The notes beneath the pieces are model-generated. The model was not told the origin of the DNA and ran no database searches. It was given only the letters and a program-made list of their open reading frames with translations. Shown here one piece after another: positions 17,726 through 26,000 of a stretch of 64,000 nt of DNA. Each line of letters begins with the position of its first letter. Positions within the stretch are counted from its first letter, which is position 1. This stretch comes from Arachnia rubra (GTDB lineage Bacteria > Actinomycetota > Actinomycetes > Propionibacteriales > Propionibacteriaceae): contig NZ_AP024463.1 in assembly GCF_019973735.1 (NCBI RefSeq), positions 248,001-312,000 on the forward strand, given 5' to 3'. The translations under genes and the position numbers were made by a program.

Positions 17726-18313
17726 TCATCGGGCCGCCAGCCCCTGGAACACGACGTCGAGCATGGCGTCCAGGCGGTCATGCAATGAGCGGGCCCCGGG
17801 GTCCTGGACCCAGGCCGCGCAGCAGGTGTAGTAGGAGCCGAACACCAGGGTGACCGCGTCGTCGACCAGGAAGTCGCCGCGCAGCTCGCCGGCCTGCTGG
17901 GCGTCGGTCAGGATGCTCGCCAGCAGGTCGCGGAAGCGCTGCTGGTTGGTGGAGCCGAGGTCCATGGTCAGGTTGATGGAGCGCGCCTGGAACATCTGGC
18001 GGATCAGCTCCGGATGCGCCTCCAGCCAGGTGGCGGCGGCTCCGAGGACGCGCTGCAGCCGCTCCCGAGCCGTGCCCGCCGGCTTCTCGGTGACCGCGGA
18101 GGACATGGCGTCGGCGACCTGCTCGCCGAGGTAGCGAAAGACGTCGCGCTTGCTGGGGAAGTGGGTGAAGAAGGTGCCCTTGCCGATGTCGGCGGCTTCG
18201 GTGATGTCCGCGACCGTGACGTTGTCGAAGCCGCGCTCGACGAACAGCTGCATGGCCTCGGTGAAGATCCGCTCCCGTGTCTGTGCCCGCCGCCGGGCCA
18301 CTCGTTCGCTCAT
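17726..18313 (-). CDS. TetR-family regulator of the Rph-like gene
   Basis: The 195-residue regulator has a canonical N-terminal TetR helix-turn-helix (RERIFTEAMQLFVERGFDNV, then TVADITEAADIGKGTFFTHF, PSKRDVF) and a divergent ligand-binding domain. The gene is transcribed toward the rifampin-phosphotransferase-like gene, probably as one unit. A perfect 13-bp inverted repeat lies just upstream of its start (18335-18365) and is the obvious operator for autoregulation. The ATG at 18313 starts MSERVARRRAQTRER. Confidence 0.9.
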   Translation of the reverse strand: MSERVARRRAQTRERIFTEAMQLFVERGFDNVTVADITEAADIGKGTFFTHFPSKRDVFRYLGEQVADAMSSAVTEKPAGTARERLQRVLGAAATWLEAHPELIRQMFQARSINLTMDLGSTNQQRFRDLLASILTDAQQAGELRGDFLVDDAVTLVFGSYYTCCAAWVQDPGARSLHDRLDAMLDVVFQGLAAR

Positions 18314-18334
18314 GGTTTTAGAGTAGGTCGAAAA

Positions 18335-18365
18335 CTGACTGTGGTCAAAAACTGACCACAGTCAG
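18335..18365. promoter_or_regulatory. TetR operator, perfect 13-bp inverted repeat
   Basis: CTGACTGTGGTCA-AAAAC-TGACCACAGTCAG is a perfect inverted repeat with a 5-bp spacer, starting 22 bp upstream of the TetR ATG. It is placed to cover the promoter of the tetR/Rph-like unit. Binding of this TetR is inferred from position. Confidence 0.75.
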
Positions 18366-18427
18366 GTTTTCTGAGGGTCGCCGGACAGGACGCGCCCGGT
18401 CTGGATTTGCTGGCCTTAAAGGCGGTC

Positions 18428-18560
18428 TGCTGGCCTTGTTCACGTTTGCCTGTGCTGTGAGGCCAGCAGACGTGAACAAGACCAGCAAACGGGGGATAGG
18501 GTCAGCGAATGGGGGATAGGGCCAGCGAAAAAGGGATAAGGCCAGCAAACAGGACGGGAC
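18428..18560. repeat. interspersed hairpin repeat with 20-bp tandem tail (copy A)
   Basis: A 22-bp stem (TGCTGGCCTTGTTCACGTTT at 18428 onward, pairing with the run ending ACAAGACCAGCA at 18487) encloses the loop CTGTGCTGTGAGGCCA. It is followed by about three and a half 20-bp units, CCAGCAAACGGGGGATAGGG, TCAGCGAATGGGGGATAGGG and CCAGCGAAAAAGGGATAAGG. The same structure occurs at 25949 (split by an IS) and at 49627. It lies between the TetR promoter and the glycosyltransferase stop codon, and carries no gene. Confidence 0.8.
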
Positions 18561-18604
18561 CCGGCGGCGGATTACCCCAGGAAAGCTTGTCCGTCAGGCC
18601 GGGG

Positions 18605-19951
18605 TCAGGATCTGGAGTCCAGCAGCTCCCAGATGAGCTCTCCGGTGATGCGGTAGCCGTCGGTGGTGTCGAGTTCATGCTTGAGCTCTCGGGCTGCCTG
18701 GGCGTAGGCGGGGTTTTCGATGATGCGCCGGAGTGCCTCTTCGACAGCCGTGGTGCGCCAGCTGCTGCGTGGGATGCGGATGGCCGACCCGCGCTGGACC
18801 AGGCGTCCCAGGTTGGTGGACTGCTCCCACTGCATCCCGATCCCGACCACTGGAGTGCCCGCATACACGGCAGTCTGCACGGTTCCCTGCCCGCCGTGGA
18901 TGACCGCGATGTCGGCCATCGCGTTGACCGCCGGTGCGGGCAGGAAGCGGTCGGTCAGCAGGACATCCCCGGCTCCGGACAGGCGCTCGCGGGCCTCGCC
19001 GAGTGTGCAGACGTGTGGCGGGACGATGACCACGGCGCGGCAGGGAATGCGGGAGACGGCCTCGATCGCTGTGAGCAGGTAGGGTTTCTCGCCGCTGCTT
19101 CCCATGGAGACGAAGACGCGGGGCAGGTCGTCACGGGCAAACTGCCGAGCGATCTCCTCGGGCACTGCTTGGTCTGCGGGGCGGCTGAACAATGGCCCGG
19201 CAATACGGGTGTGTGGTCCGATGTCCTGGCCCTCGTAGTAGACGGGGAGGTCGTTCACGAGCTGGATGCCAGCATCCAGCATCCCGAACAGGTCGGGCTG
19301 GTCCGTCTTCCACCCCAGCTCCCGTCCCGCCTGGGCGAGCGTCGGCTGCCGGAAGAAACCACTGCGGACTATCGCGCGCGACACCAGGGCCGTCAGCCCG
19401 CGACGCAGCCGCGGCGGGGCGGCCTGGACGGGCGGGATGTCCATCTCGTCTGGGACGTCGAGCAGGAAGTTGGTGCGTGCCCATGGGCGGTACACCGGGA
19501 ATGGGGTGTAGGAAACCGACGGGATGCCGAGGATCTGCGCGGCGATCCCCACCGGCGGCATGAATCCGAAGACGATGAGGTCCGGCTGCTCCCTGGTGAA
19601 CTCGGTCAGCAGGACCTCGATGATCTGCCTGGCGCGGGAGCGGTCGGTGATGAACTCGGTTCCGTCGTGGTCCGCCCGCATGATCGCGGCGACCTCGTCG
19701 TTCGCGAACTCGATGCCGGCGGGACGCGCCTGGAACCCAGCGGCCCTGATCTGCTCCTCGAAACTCTGCTGTGACCGGGGGAAGACGAAGCCGATGCTGG
19801 CCTCGCGGCCGGTCTCAGCAGCGAGGTTCTGGATGGCGCGGGCGATCTCTATGCCGCGCGTGGTGTCGCCGGCGTTGAAGGTGGGCACCACGAACAGGAC
19901 GCGGGGGCGTCCGTCTCGTGGGCCTAGCACCGTTTCGTCGTGAGTCGTCAT
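18605..19951 (-). CDS. MGT-type GT1 glycosyltransferase
   Basis: The 448-residue GT-B enzyme is similar to macrolide or UDP-glycosyl transferases. The N-terminal acceptor domain starts RPRVLFVVPTFNAGDTTRGI. The C-terminal donor domain has RVFVSMGSSGE, FLPAPAVNAMADIAVIHGGQ and GTVQTAVYAGTPVVGIGMQW, the GT1 signature with HGGQGT and the PxxxxQ-type tail. Acceptor and sugar are unknown; possible roles are antibiotic inactivation or natural-product tailoring. The ATG at 19951 with a GGGGAGG site is preferred over an upstream frame extension. It is divergent from a TetR gene whose palindromic sites lie in the shared promoter. Confidence 0.85.
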   Translation of the reverse strand: MTTHDETVLGPRDGRPRVLFVVPTFNAGDTTRGIEIARAIQNLAAETGREASIGFVFPRSQQSFEEQIRAAGFQARPAGIEFANDEVAAIMRADHDGTEFITDRSRARQIIEVLLTEFTREQPDLIVFGFMPPVGIAAQILGIPSVSYTPFPVYRPWARTNFLLDVPDEMDIPPVQAAPPRLRRGLTALVSRAIVRSGFFRQPTLAQAGRELGWKTDQPDLFGMLDAGIQLVNDLPVYYEGQDIGPHTRIAGPLFSRPADQAVPEEIARQFARDDLPRVFVSMGSSGEKPYLLTAIEAVSRIPCRAVVIVPPHVCTLGEARERLSGAGDVLLTDRFLPAPAVNAMADIAVIHGGQGTVQTAVYAGTPVVGIGMQWEQSTNLGRLVQRGSAIRIPRSSWRTTAVEEALRRIIENPAYAQAARELKHELDTTDGYRITGELIWELLDSRS

Positions 19952-19979
19952 GAGTATCCTCCCCAGATCATGCAGATGA

Positions 19980-19993
19980 TTGACATATGTCAA
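19980..19993. promoter_or_regulatory. TetR operator palindrome TTGACATATGTCAA
   Basis: The perfect 14-bp palindrome TTGACATATGTCAA sits between the divergent glycosyltransferase and TetR genes. A second, partial copy (TACATATGTCAATTGA, 20049-20064) overlaps the TetR start codon. Two sites in a divergent promoter fit autorepression plus control of the glycosyltransferase. Confidence 0.7.
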
Positions 19994-20052
19994 CATAACT
20001 ATGCCGTGCATCGCGGCTTCTGCCAAGTGGTTTCATGGGATATGGTGTACAT

Positions 20053-20730
20053 ATGTCAATTGAACTTGATGGACGCGGGGTTGTGGCTAAGGCAGGTGGT
20101 CCGGAACGCGGACGTGCGCGCCAGGCGATCCTGGACGCCGTCTGCGGCCTGCTGGAGCACGGCGCTCCGGCAGCGCTGGTGGTCGCTGATGTGATGCGGG
20201 CCAGCGGCGTGAGCAGGCAGACGTTCTACAAGCACTTCTCAGACCTGCCGGCAGCGGTGCGGGCAGCCGCTGTGGCCCGGATCCAGGACTCCTTCACCAG
20301 GATCCCGCCGGTGGCTCTCGGGCAGTCCTGGACGGTCTTCGCGCGCGGGACGTTTGAGGTGCTGCTGACCGATCTGGCGGACCATGCCTCCTTCTACCGG
20401 GCTGCTCTGGCGCTCGCGGCCCCTGGTCTGATGGCTGAGCTGGTCGGCTACCTCGCTGAGCGGATACTCAATGTCTCGCCTCTCGGCCCGATCATCCGTC
20501 GCTGCGCCGGGCCGCAGACCCCTGAGCAGCATGCGCAGTTCCTCGGTGCTGGCACGGTCTGGCTGGTCTGCCGCTGGCTGGAGAGCAGCGCCGACCCGCG
20601 TCCTGAGGTTGATTCGATGGCTGAGACTCTCATTGACCTGATCCTCAGTAGCTCGGGGGCCACCAGCGAGGAGATCGCGGCTGCCCGCGCCAGTGACCTG
20701 CCCCGGCAGCCCCATGCCCGGATGTCCTGA
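20053..20730 (+). CDS. TetR-family regulator
   Basis: The 225-residue regulator has RQAILDAVCGLLEHGAPAAL, followed by VVADVMRASGVSRQTFYKHF and SDLPAAV, the TetR helix-turn-helix. The ATG at 20053 lies within a CATATG palindrome half-site, so bound repressor would also mask the start. It is divergent from the glycosyltransferase and 14 bp upstream of the amidohydrolase, which it probably co-controls. Confidence 0.88.
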   Translation: MSIELDGRGVVAKAGGPERGRARQAILDAVCGLLEHGAPAALVVADVMRASGVSRQTFYKHFSDLPAAVRAAAVARIQDSFTRIPPVALGQSWTVFARGTFEVLLTDLADHASFYRAALALAAPGLMAELVGYLAERILNVSPLGPIIRRCAGPQTPEQHAQFLGAGTVWLVCRWLESSADPRPEVDSMAETLIDLILSSSGATSEEIAAARASDLPRQPHARMS

Positions 20731-20744
20731 GGCCCGACGTCGAT

Positions 20745-21806
20745 ATGAGTCCTAGAGGCCGTGGTCGCAAGCCCGCCGCGCGGATGGCGCGAATAGACAC
20801 CCACCAGCACGTCATACCGCCCCGCTATGCCGAGCTCCTGAGAATGAACGGGATCCGTCCCGGCGGGATCGACCTGCCGGACTGGTCGCGGGATGGCGCG
20901 CTGCGCATGATGGACCGCAACGGCATCCGGGCCGGCATTGTGTCGGTGTCGACCCCTGGGGCGCTCGTGGAGCTGCAGGGCGTCGCCGAGGACGAGTCCC
21001 AGGCGATCGCGCGGGGCCGCAGGATCGCCCGGGAGGTCAACGAGTACGCCGCGGAGCTCGTGCAGCGCGAGCCGGAGCGTTTCGGCTTCTTCGCGACACT
21101 GACGCTCCCGGACGTCGAGGGTGCCCTGGACGAGCTTGCCTATGCCGTGGATGAACTGCACGCCGACGGGGTGATCCTGCTCGCCAATGCCGGCGGCCGC
21201 TACCTAGGTGATGCGGCTTTTGCGCCGTTGCTGGCTGAACTCGACCGGCGGGAGACAGTGGTTTTCGTCCACCCCGGGGAGCTGCCGGCCCCGGAGGTGC
21301 CGGGAGTTCCCACATTCACCGCGGACTTCCTGCTCGACACCACCCGGACGGTGATCGACCTGATCCTGTCCGGTGCGATGGAGAGATATCCCAAGATCCG
21401 GTTTATTCTCGCGCACGCCGGTGGGTTTGTGCCCTTCATCGAATACCGGGTCCTGCTCACCATGTTGCAGCGACGCCCAAGTTATATGATAGACGTGGCT
21501 GAGAAGATGATGGAATATCCATTCACCCGGCCTCTCGTCGAGATCGTCAAGAAACGCTATCTGAGGGTGTTCCGGAAATTCTATTGGGATACCGCGTTGT
21601 CAGCCTCACCCGCGGCGCTGCCCAGCCTGCTGGCCGTCGCTGACCATAGCCACATCACCTACGGCAGTGACTGGCCATTCGCCCCAGAAGTTGCCGTCCG
21701 GTTCATCACCTCAGAACTCGACCACTACCCCATGACCCCATTTCTAAGGGCAGCGATCAACCATAGCAATGCCAAAGCCTTGTTCCCGCGTTTTGCAGGG
21801 AAATAG
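20745..21806 (+). CDS. amidohydrolase-2 family (ACMSD-like decarboxylase)
   Basis: The 353-residue metal-dependent TIM-barrel enzyme has ARIDTHQHVIPPRYAELLRM (the HxH metal site), TVVFVHPGELPAP, a second metal/catalytic site ILAHAGGFVPFIEYR, and YGSDWPFAP with the catalytic Asp. This set is typical of the ACMSD / 6-methylsalicylate / gamma-resorcylate decarboxylase group. It probably decarboxylates or hydrolyses an aromatic or cyclic acid; the substrate is unknown. The start could be 20745 or the ATG at 20784, closer to the conserved region. It forms an operon with the TetR gene before it. Confidence 0.83.
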   Translation: MSPRGRGRKPAARMARIDTHQHVIPPRYAELLRMNGIRPGGIDLPDWSRDGALRMMDRNGIRAGIVSVSTPGALVELQGVAEDESQAIARGRRIAREVNEYAAELVQREPERFGFFATLTLPDVEGALDELAYAVDELHADGVILLANAGGRYLGDAAFAPLLAELDRRETVVFVHPGELPAPEVPGVPTFTADFLLDTTRTVIDLILSGAMERYPKIRFILAHAGGFVPFIEYRVLLTMLQRRPSYMIDVAEKMMEYPFTRPLVEIVKKRYLRVFRKFYWDTALSASPAALPSLLAVADHSHITYGSDWPFAPEVAVRFITSELDHYPMTPFLRAAINHSNAKALFPRFAGK

Positions 21807-21973
21807 CCTGCCGGGGATTCCCTGGGATCGGTGGAATTCTGGCGGGGCAATCCTGGTCGGGTGATGGCCCACCCATGATGCGGTGCGGTCGATGGGGTTT
21901 CAGTAGGCGAGTTTTGAGTTTGGCTGGCCTCAGGGGAGGTGTTGTGCGATGGCCTTCAAGGGTCTGATGAGGA

Positions 21974-21985
21974 TGACAGCTGTCA
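21974..21985. promoter_or_regulatory. palindrome in 320-bp promoter region of ABC exporter
   Basis: TGACAGCTGTCA is a perfect 12-bp palindrome within the 322-bp non-coding stretch between the amidohydrolase and the ABC transporter genes. It may be an operator for the exporter, possibly bound by the response regulator encoded at 24050. No other structure was recognised in this stretch, and no gene is apparent. Confidence 0.4.
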
Positions 21986-22128
21986 CATGATCCCAATGAC
22001 ACTGCTCTAAGCTACTCGCCCTGAGCTCCCGGATGCGTGTGGGGGAGGAGCACGATCGACTCGACAGGGTGGTCAAGCCGCCCGAATCGAAGTACCCGAA
22101 CCGAAGTAGAGGAGGGCTGACCAACGTC

Positions 22129-23058
22129 ATGAGCCAGTCAATGACACCGCTAAGTGGCCACGAGGCAGAGCCAGCCGTCAGGATGATCGACGTCTTCAAG
22201 GAATTCCGGGACGAGTCCGGGAACCCGGTGCGAGCCGTCAACGGGGTGAGTCTGAGCATCCGTCCTGGTGAGGTGGTGGCCATTCTCGGTCCCAACGGCG
22301 CAGGCAAGACGACGACCATCGACATGATTCTCGGCCTTACCCGGCCGGGACAAGGCACCGTTGAGCTGTTCGGCCAGCCATCGCTGCGAGCTGTGCAGTC
22401 CGGCCAGGCGGCTGCGGTTCTCCAGACCGGTGGACTTCTGCCGGAGCTGACCGTCGCTGAGACTCTCACGATGATTGGCGCACTGTTCGACCCCTCCCGG
22501 GTTGAGGAGTGCATGCGGCGCGCCCGGCTGCTTCCGATCGCTGACCGACAGGTCTCCAAATGCTCTGGCGGGGAACAGCAGAGGGTGCGTTTCGGCATGG
22601 CCCTGCTGTCCAACCCCGACCTCTTGGTCCTAGACGAGCCCACCGCCGGCATGGACGTCGAGGCCCGCCACGAGTTCTGGGCGGAAGTCCGGCGCGATGC
22701 CGAACTAGGCCGGACCATCCTGTTCGCTACCCACTACCTGGAGGAGGCCGATGACTTCGCTGATCGGATCATCCTCATGAACCACGGCCGGATCATCGCC
22801 GACGACACCTCGGACGCCATCCGTGCCGCAGCCAGTGGCCGGATCGTCTCGGCCCACCTGGCTCCTGAAAGTGAGGAGCGGATCCTCGCCACGCCCAGGG
22901 TGCAGTGTCTCGGACGTCGTGGTGACCGCATCAGCCTCTACCACCCCAATTCTGACCAGCTAGCGCAGAGAGTCTTCGCGCTCGGAGGCACCGACATCGA
23001 GGTGGTGCCACGCAGTCTCGACGACGCCTTCCTGGCGCTGACCTCTGAGGAGAAATGA
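22129..23058 (+). CDS. ABC transporter ATPase (drug/peptide exporter type)
   Basis: The ~309-residue ATPase has Walker A LGPNGAGKTTTIDMILGL, Q-loop AAVLQTGGLLPELT, signature SKCSGGEQQRVRFGMALLSN, Walker B DLLVLDEPTAGMD and H-loop LFATHYLEEAD. The family is that of DrrA/NatA/CcmA-type exporters with an ABC-2 permease partner. The start is taken as ATG 22129 after an AGGAGG run. It overlaps the permease gene by ATGA. The substrate is unknown. A two-component system on the opposite strand downstream may control it. Confidence 0.9.
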   Translation: MSQSMTPLSGHEAEPAVRMIDVFKEFRDESGNPVRAVNGVSLSIRPGEVVAILGPNGAGKTTTIDMILGLTRPGQGTVELFGQPSLRAVQSGQAAAVLQTGGLLPELTVAETLTMIGALFDPSRVEECMRRARLLPIADRQVSKCSGGEQQRVRFGMALLSNPDLLVLDEPTAGMDVEARHEFWAEVRRDAELGRTILFATHYLEEADDFADRIILMNHGRIIADDTSDAIRAAASGRIVSAHLAPESEERILATPRVQCLGRRGDRISLYHPNSDQLAQRVFALGGTDIEVVPRSLDDAFLALTSEEK

Positions 23059-23933
23059 AGATGACAACTCAGACCTCCACCCGCACGACGCCCCTTGCTG
23101 CGCGGCGACCGGAACATCGAGGAGAAATGAACATGACCCAGGACTCCCCCCACCCCATTGCCGCCCGGAGCACCCACCGGAGGTCCAGGGGAATCCCTCT
23201 CGGGTACCTCAGATATGAATTCAAACGGCCCTTTCGCCGGTCCTCTCTGATCTTCACACTGGCCCTGCCGATGATTCTCTACGTCGCGCTGTTCCGCACC
23301 GGGCCACAGGGGGCAGATCTTCCCCACGGCAATTTCGCGATGTGGATGACTATCGGCATCGCTATCTATGGCGCGGCGGCTGCCGCGACTGCAACGGCTG
23401 TCGGCATCTCCGTCGAGCAGGCCTCTGGCTGGATGAGGACCATCCGCATGACCCCCCTGGGTGGTGTGAAGTACGTGCTCGCCAAGGTGCTGGCGGCCGT
23501 ACTGGCCGCCACGGTCCCGGTGACAGTGGTTGGGATCCTCGGGTTTCTCACCGGCGCCCAGGGCGGTCCTGAGGTGTGGGTCTCGGGCCTGTTGGTTGCC
23601 TGGCTGGGTTCCGGGGTCTTTGCAGCCCTCGGCATCGCGCTCGGGCTCACCCTGCGTCCCGAGGTCGTGATGCACATCCCAGGACTGACCATCACCGCTT
23701 TCGCCTTCATCGGCAACCTGTTCATCCCGCTGAGCGGCACGATGCTGAGCATTGGCCAAGTGACGCCCATGTTTGGTGTCGCGACCATCGCCAGGTACGC
23801 CTTGACCGACGGCTACACCTTCTCCGGTGAGCACAGCTCTCTCGGCTGGGCTGTCTTCAACGCCCTGGCCTGGCTGATCGGATTCATCTTCTGGGCGTCC
23901 CGCCGCTTTGCCCGCAGCACGGGAAGGATGTGA
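23055..23933 (+). CDS. ABC-2 type permease
   Basis: Six hydrophobic segments are visible, beginning SSLIFTLALPMILYVALF and including FAMWMTIGIAIYGAAAAATA, VLAAVLAATVPVTVVGILGF and FNALAWLIGFIFWASRRF, the ABC-2/DrrB layout. The ATG at 23055 overlaps the ATPase stop. A second start context, GAGGAGAAATGAACATGAC at ~23119, nearly duplicates the first at ~23046, so a shorter product beginning MNMTQDS is also plausible. The protein would pair with the preceding ATPase as a homodimeric export channel. Confidence 0.88.
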   Translation: MKMTTQTSTRTTPLAARRPEHRGEMNMTQDSPHPIAARSTHRRSRGIPLGYLRYEFKRPFRRSSLIFTLALPMILYVALFRTGPQGADLPHGNFAMWMTIGIAIYGAAAAATATAVGISVEQASGWMRTIRMTPLGGVKYVLAKVLAAVLAATVPVTVVGILGFLTGAQGGPEVWVSGLLVAWLGSGVFAALGIALGLTLRPEVVMHIPGLTITAFAFIGNLFIPLSGTMLSIGQVTPMFGVATIARYALTDGYTFSGEHSSLGWAVFNALAWLIGFIFWASRRFARSTGRM

Positions 23934-24049
23934 GACCAGCCATGTATGCACTGCTTGTCCCCGGGCAGGGAGCCCAGACCCCCCGCATGCTCCGGCCCTG
24001 GCTACGTGATCCCCGCCATCCGCCATCAGCAGGCCTATACCGCTGGCTC

Positions 24050-24664
24050 CTATAGAGCCAGCCATCCGTTCTGCTTCGCCAGATCTGCCGCATCGAACCG
24101 GGAGTTGACTGCAAGTTTTGTCATGGCTGAGGACAGGTAGTTCCGGATTGTACCCACGCTGAGGTAGAGCTGGCCGGCGATCTGCGATGTGCTGCGATGC
24201 TCTGCCACCAGCCGCAGGACCTCGGTCTCCCGTTCCGTCAAGGGAGAGGGCCCTGACCTCAGTGCCTCAGCAGCCAGCTCAGGATCCACTACGGAGTGGC
24301 CAGCCATGACGGCTTTAAGGGCGTTCTTCAGGGCGGCGCCGGTGATGGTCTTCAACAGGTAGCCATTCGCCCCGGCATCAAGGGCAGGTTGTAGATACCC
24401 ACTGGTCGTCAGGACCGTCAGGAGAACTATCTTTCCCCGGTACCCCTTTTGCCGCAGCTGGGCTGTGGCCTGGATTCCTGTCGCGCCCGGCATGTCGATG
24501 TCGAGTAGGACCAGGTCAGGCATCATGCGTGCGACAGCAGGCAGGACCTTGTCACCGCGGTTGACCCGGCCGACGACCCGGAACGTCTCCTCAGTCTCAA
24601 GGAGAGCTTGGAAGGCCTCCGCGACCAGGTCGATGTCCTCGGCTATCAGGATTCTTGTCTCCAT
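24050..24664 (-). CDS. NarL/LuxR-type response regulator
   Basis: The 204-residue protein has a receiver domain (TRILIAEDIDLVAEAFQALL, phospho-acceptor Asp in LVLLDIDMPGATG, Lys in GYLLKTIT). The LuxR helix-turn-helix follows: SPLTERETEVLRLVAEHRST, then QIAGQLYLSVGTIRNYLSSA. It starts at ATG 24664, inside the last 68 bp of the histidine-kinase gene, so translation is coupled. It probably regulates the neighbouring ABC exporter. Confidence 0.92.
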   Translation of the reverse strand: METRILIAEDIDLVAEAFQALLETEETFRVVGRVNRGDKVLPAVARMMPDLVLLDIDMPGATGIQATAQLRQKGYRGKIVLLTVLTTSGYLQPALDAGANGYLLKTITGAALKNALKAVMAGHSVVDPELAAEALRSGPSPLTERETEVLRLVAEHRSTSQIAGQLYLSVGTIRNYLSSAMTKLAVNSRFDAADLAKQNGWLAL

Positions 24665-25811
24665 GGGTCCTCTCTTGGGGACGGATGGGGGCCTGGGTGA
24701 CTTTGAGCTCGAACACGCCGCGCGGATGCTGCGCAGCCTCCAGCATGAGAGAGTGCTCGGACAGTCGCTGGCGCAGCCTAGACAACCCAGTGCCGGGAGT
24801 CTGTGAGGCTGACCGGCGGTGCAGGCAGCCGTCATTGCTGATCGACATGATCGTCGGGTTCCCGGGGTCGATTCTCAGGCTGCAGTATCGAGGGCGGCTG
24901 TGTTTGAGCATGTTGGTGATCCCCTCCCGCACCACCTCGGCGCTGATGGGCTGGGCGCTGGCGTAGGTTCCTTCGGGGACGTTACAGCGGAACTGTATTC
25001 CGAGACGCTGGCATAGCTGCTGGGCTGCGACGACCTCTTCCTCGAGACTCGTGGTGACGGGCCCACGCGTCAGGGAGCGGAGTTCCCTCCCACCCGTTGC
25101 AAGTACTTTCTGAGCCTGGAGGAGCTGTTTTCGGACCTGCTCGTCCTCAGAACCGAGCATCTCAATCGCTGTCTCGACCCGGAGTGAGGTAGCCACCAGC
25201 GTCCTGCCCATCACATCGTGCAGGTCGCGAGAGATCCGGTTACGTTCCCTGTCGACTTCCAGGCGAGCCAGCTCCTCCTGGTAGACCCGGAGGTCGTGGA
25301 GCGCTTGGAAGGCCCGGGTGAGGGTGTAGAGCCCGATCGCGATCGTCGCCGCCACCACCGGTTCGACGATGTGGGACAGCCAGGGGATGCGCAGGATGAT
25401 GGTGACCCCGATGATCATCAGCAGCATTGCCATTGAGATCAGGAACCTGAGATGACTGGCCAGCATCAGCCCCGTGGCCGCGGCGACACCGAGCATCAAC
25501 CATGCCTCCGACAGCAGGGCCGCGCCAACACCGGCCACTATCCCGGCCATTCCCACAAGGGCGATGGGGAGCGTGGCGTGTGCCCTCATGCATCGTGCCT
25601 GCACGACCACGTAGGCCAGGGTGGTGATGATGATCAGCAGGGTGCTCAGCGTCTGCGCCGAGGCCGCTGTTTCTGGCTGGTACCAGATAAAGCCGATCTC
25701 CAGCACGGCGATCACCAGGACGACTATCACAGGTGTCACCAGAACACGGCGCGACTCGTTGATCACCCAGCTCCAACCCCTGCCCGGCTGGACTACGGAC
25801 CTCGTGCGCAC
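24597..25811 (-). CDS. sensor histidine kinase, HisKA_3 type
   Basis: The 404-residue kinase has six hydrophobic segments over residues ~20-165, including VTPVIVVLVIAVLEIGFIWY. They are followed by a coiled linker and the dimerisation/phospho-acceptor motif RNRISRDLHDVMGRTLVATS. The ATPase domain is recognisable (VVREGITNMLKHSRPRYCSL, PGTGLSRLRQRL) but has a weak N-box with Met-Leu-Lys, as is usual for this family. It pairs with the response regulator that overlaps its 3' end. Confidence 0.9.
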   Translation of the reverse strand: MRTRSVVQPGRGWSWVINESRRVLVTPVIVVLVIAVLEIGFIWYQPETAASAQTLSTLLIIITTLAYVVVQARCMRAHATLPIALVGMAGIVAGVGAALLSEAWLMLGVAAATGLMLASHLRFLISMAMLLMIIGVTIILRIPWLSHIVEPVVAATIAIGLYTLTRAFQALHDLRVYQEELARLEVDRERNRISRDLHDVMGRTLVATSLRVETAIEMLGSEDEQVRKQLLQAQKVLATGGRELRSLTRGPVTTSLEEEVVAAQQLCQRLGIQFRCNVPEGTYASAQPISAEVVREGITNMLKHSRPRYCSLRIDPGNPTIMSISNDGCLHRRSASQTPGTGLSRLRQRLSEHSLMLEAAQHPRGVFELKVTQAPIRPQERTHGDKNPDSRGHRPGRGGLPSSP

Positions 25812-26000
25812 CCGCTTGATTATAAGGGCTATAGGAGGACGGGGTCTCTAAAGTTAAAAGACTAATATCCTGTGATTTTTTGGGTGCCACCGCCGGATAT
25901 TGTGCATGCACTATCGATGATCAGGCCTCCTGAACTACGCCGCGTTTTTGCTGGCCTTGTTTGCGTTTGCCTGTGTTGTGAGGCCAGCAGATGTGAACAG

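Noticed and set aside
22129..25811. ABC exporter and two-component genes considered as a second lantibiotic immunity locus
   Set aside because: No precursor, LanM or second permease is nearby, and the ATPase signature is DrrA-like rather than LanF-like; left as a generic exporter.
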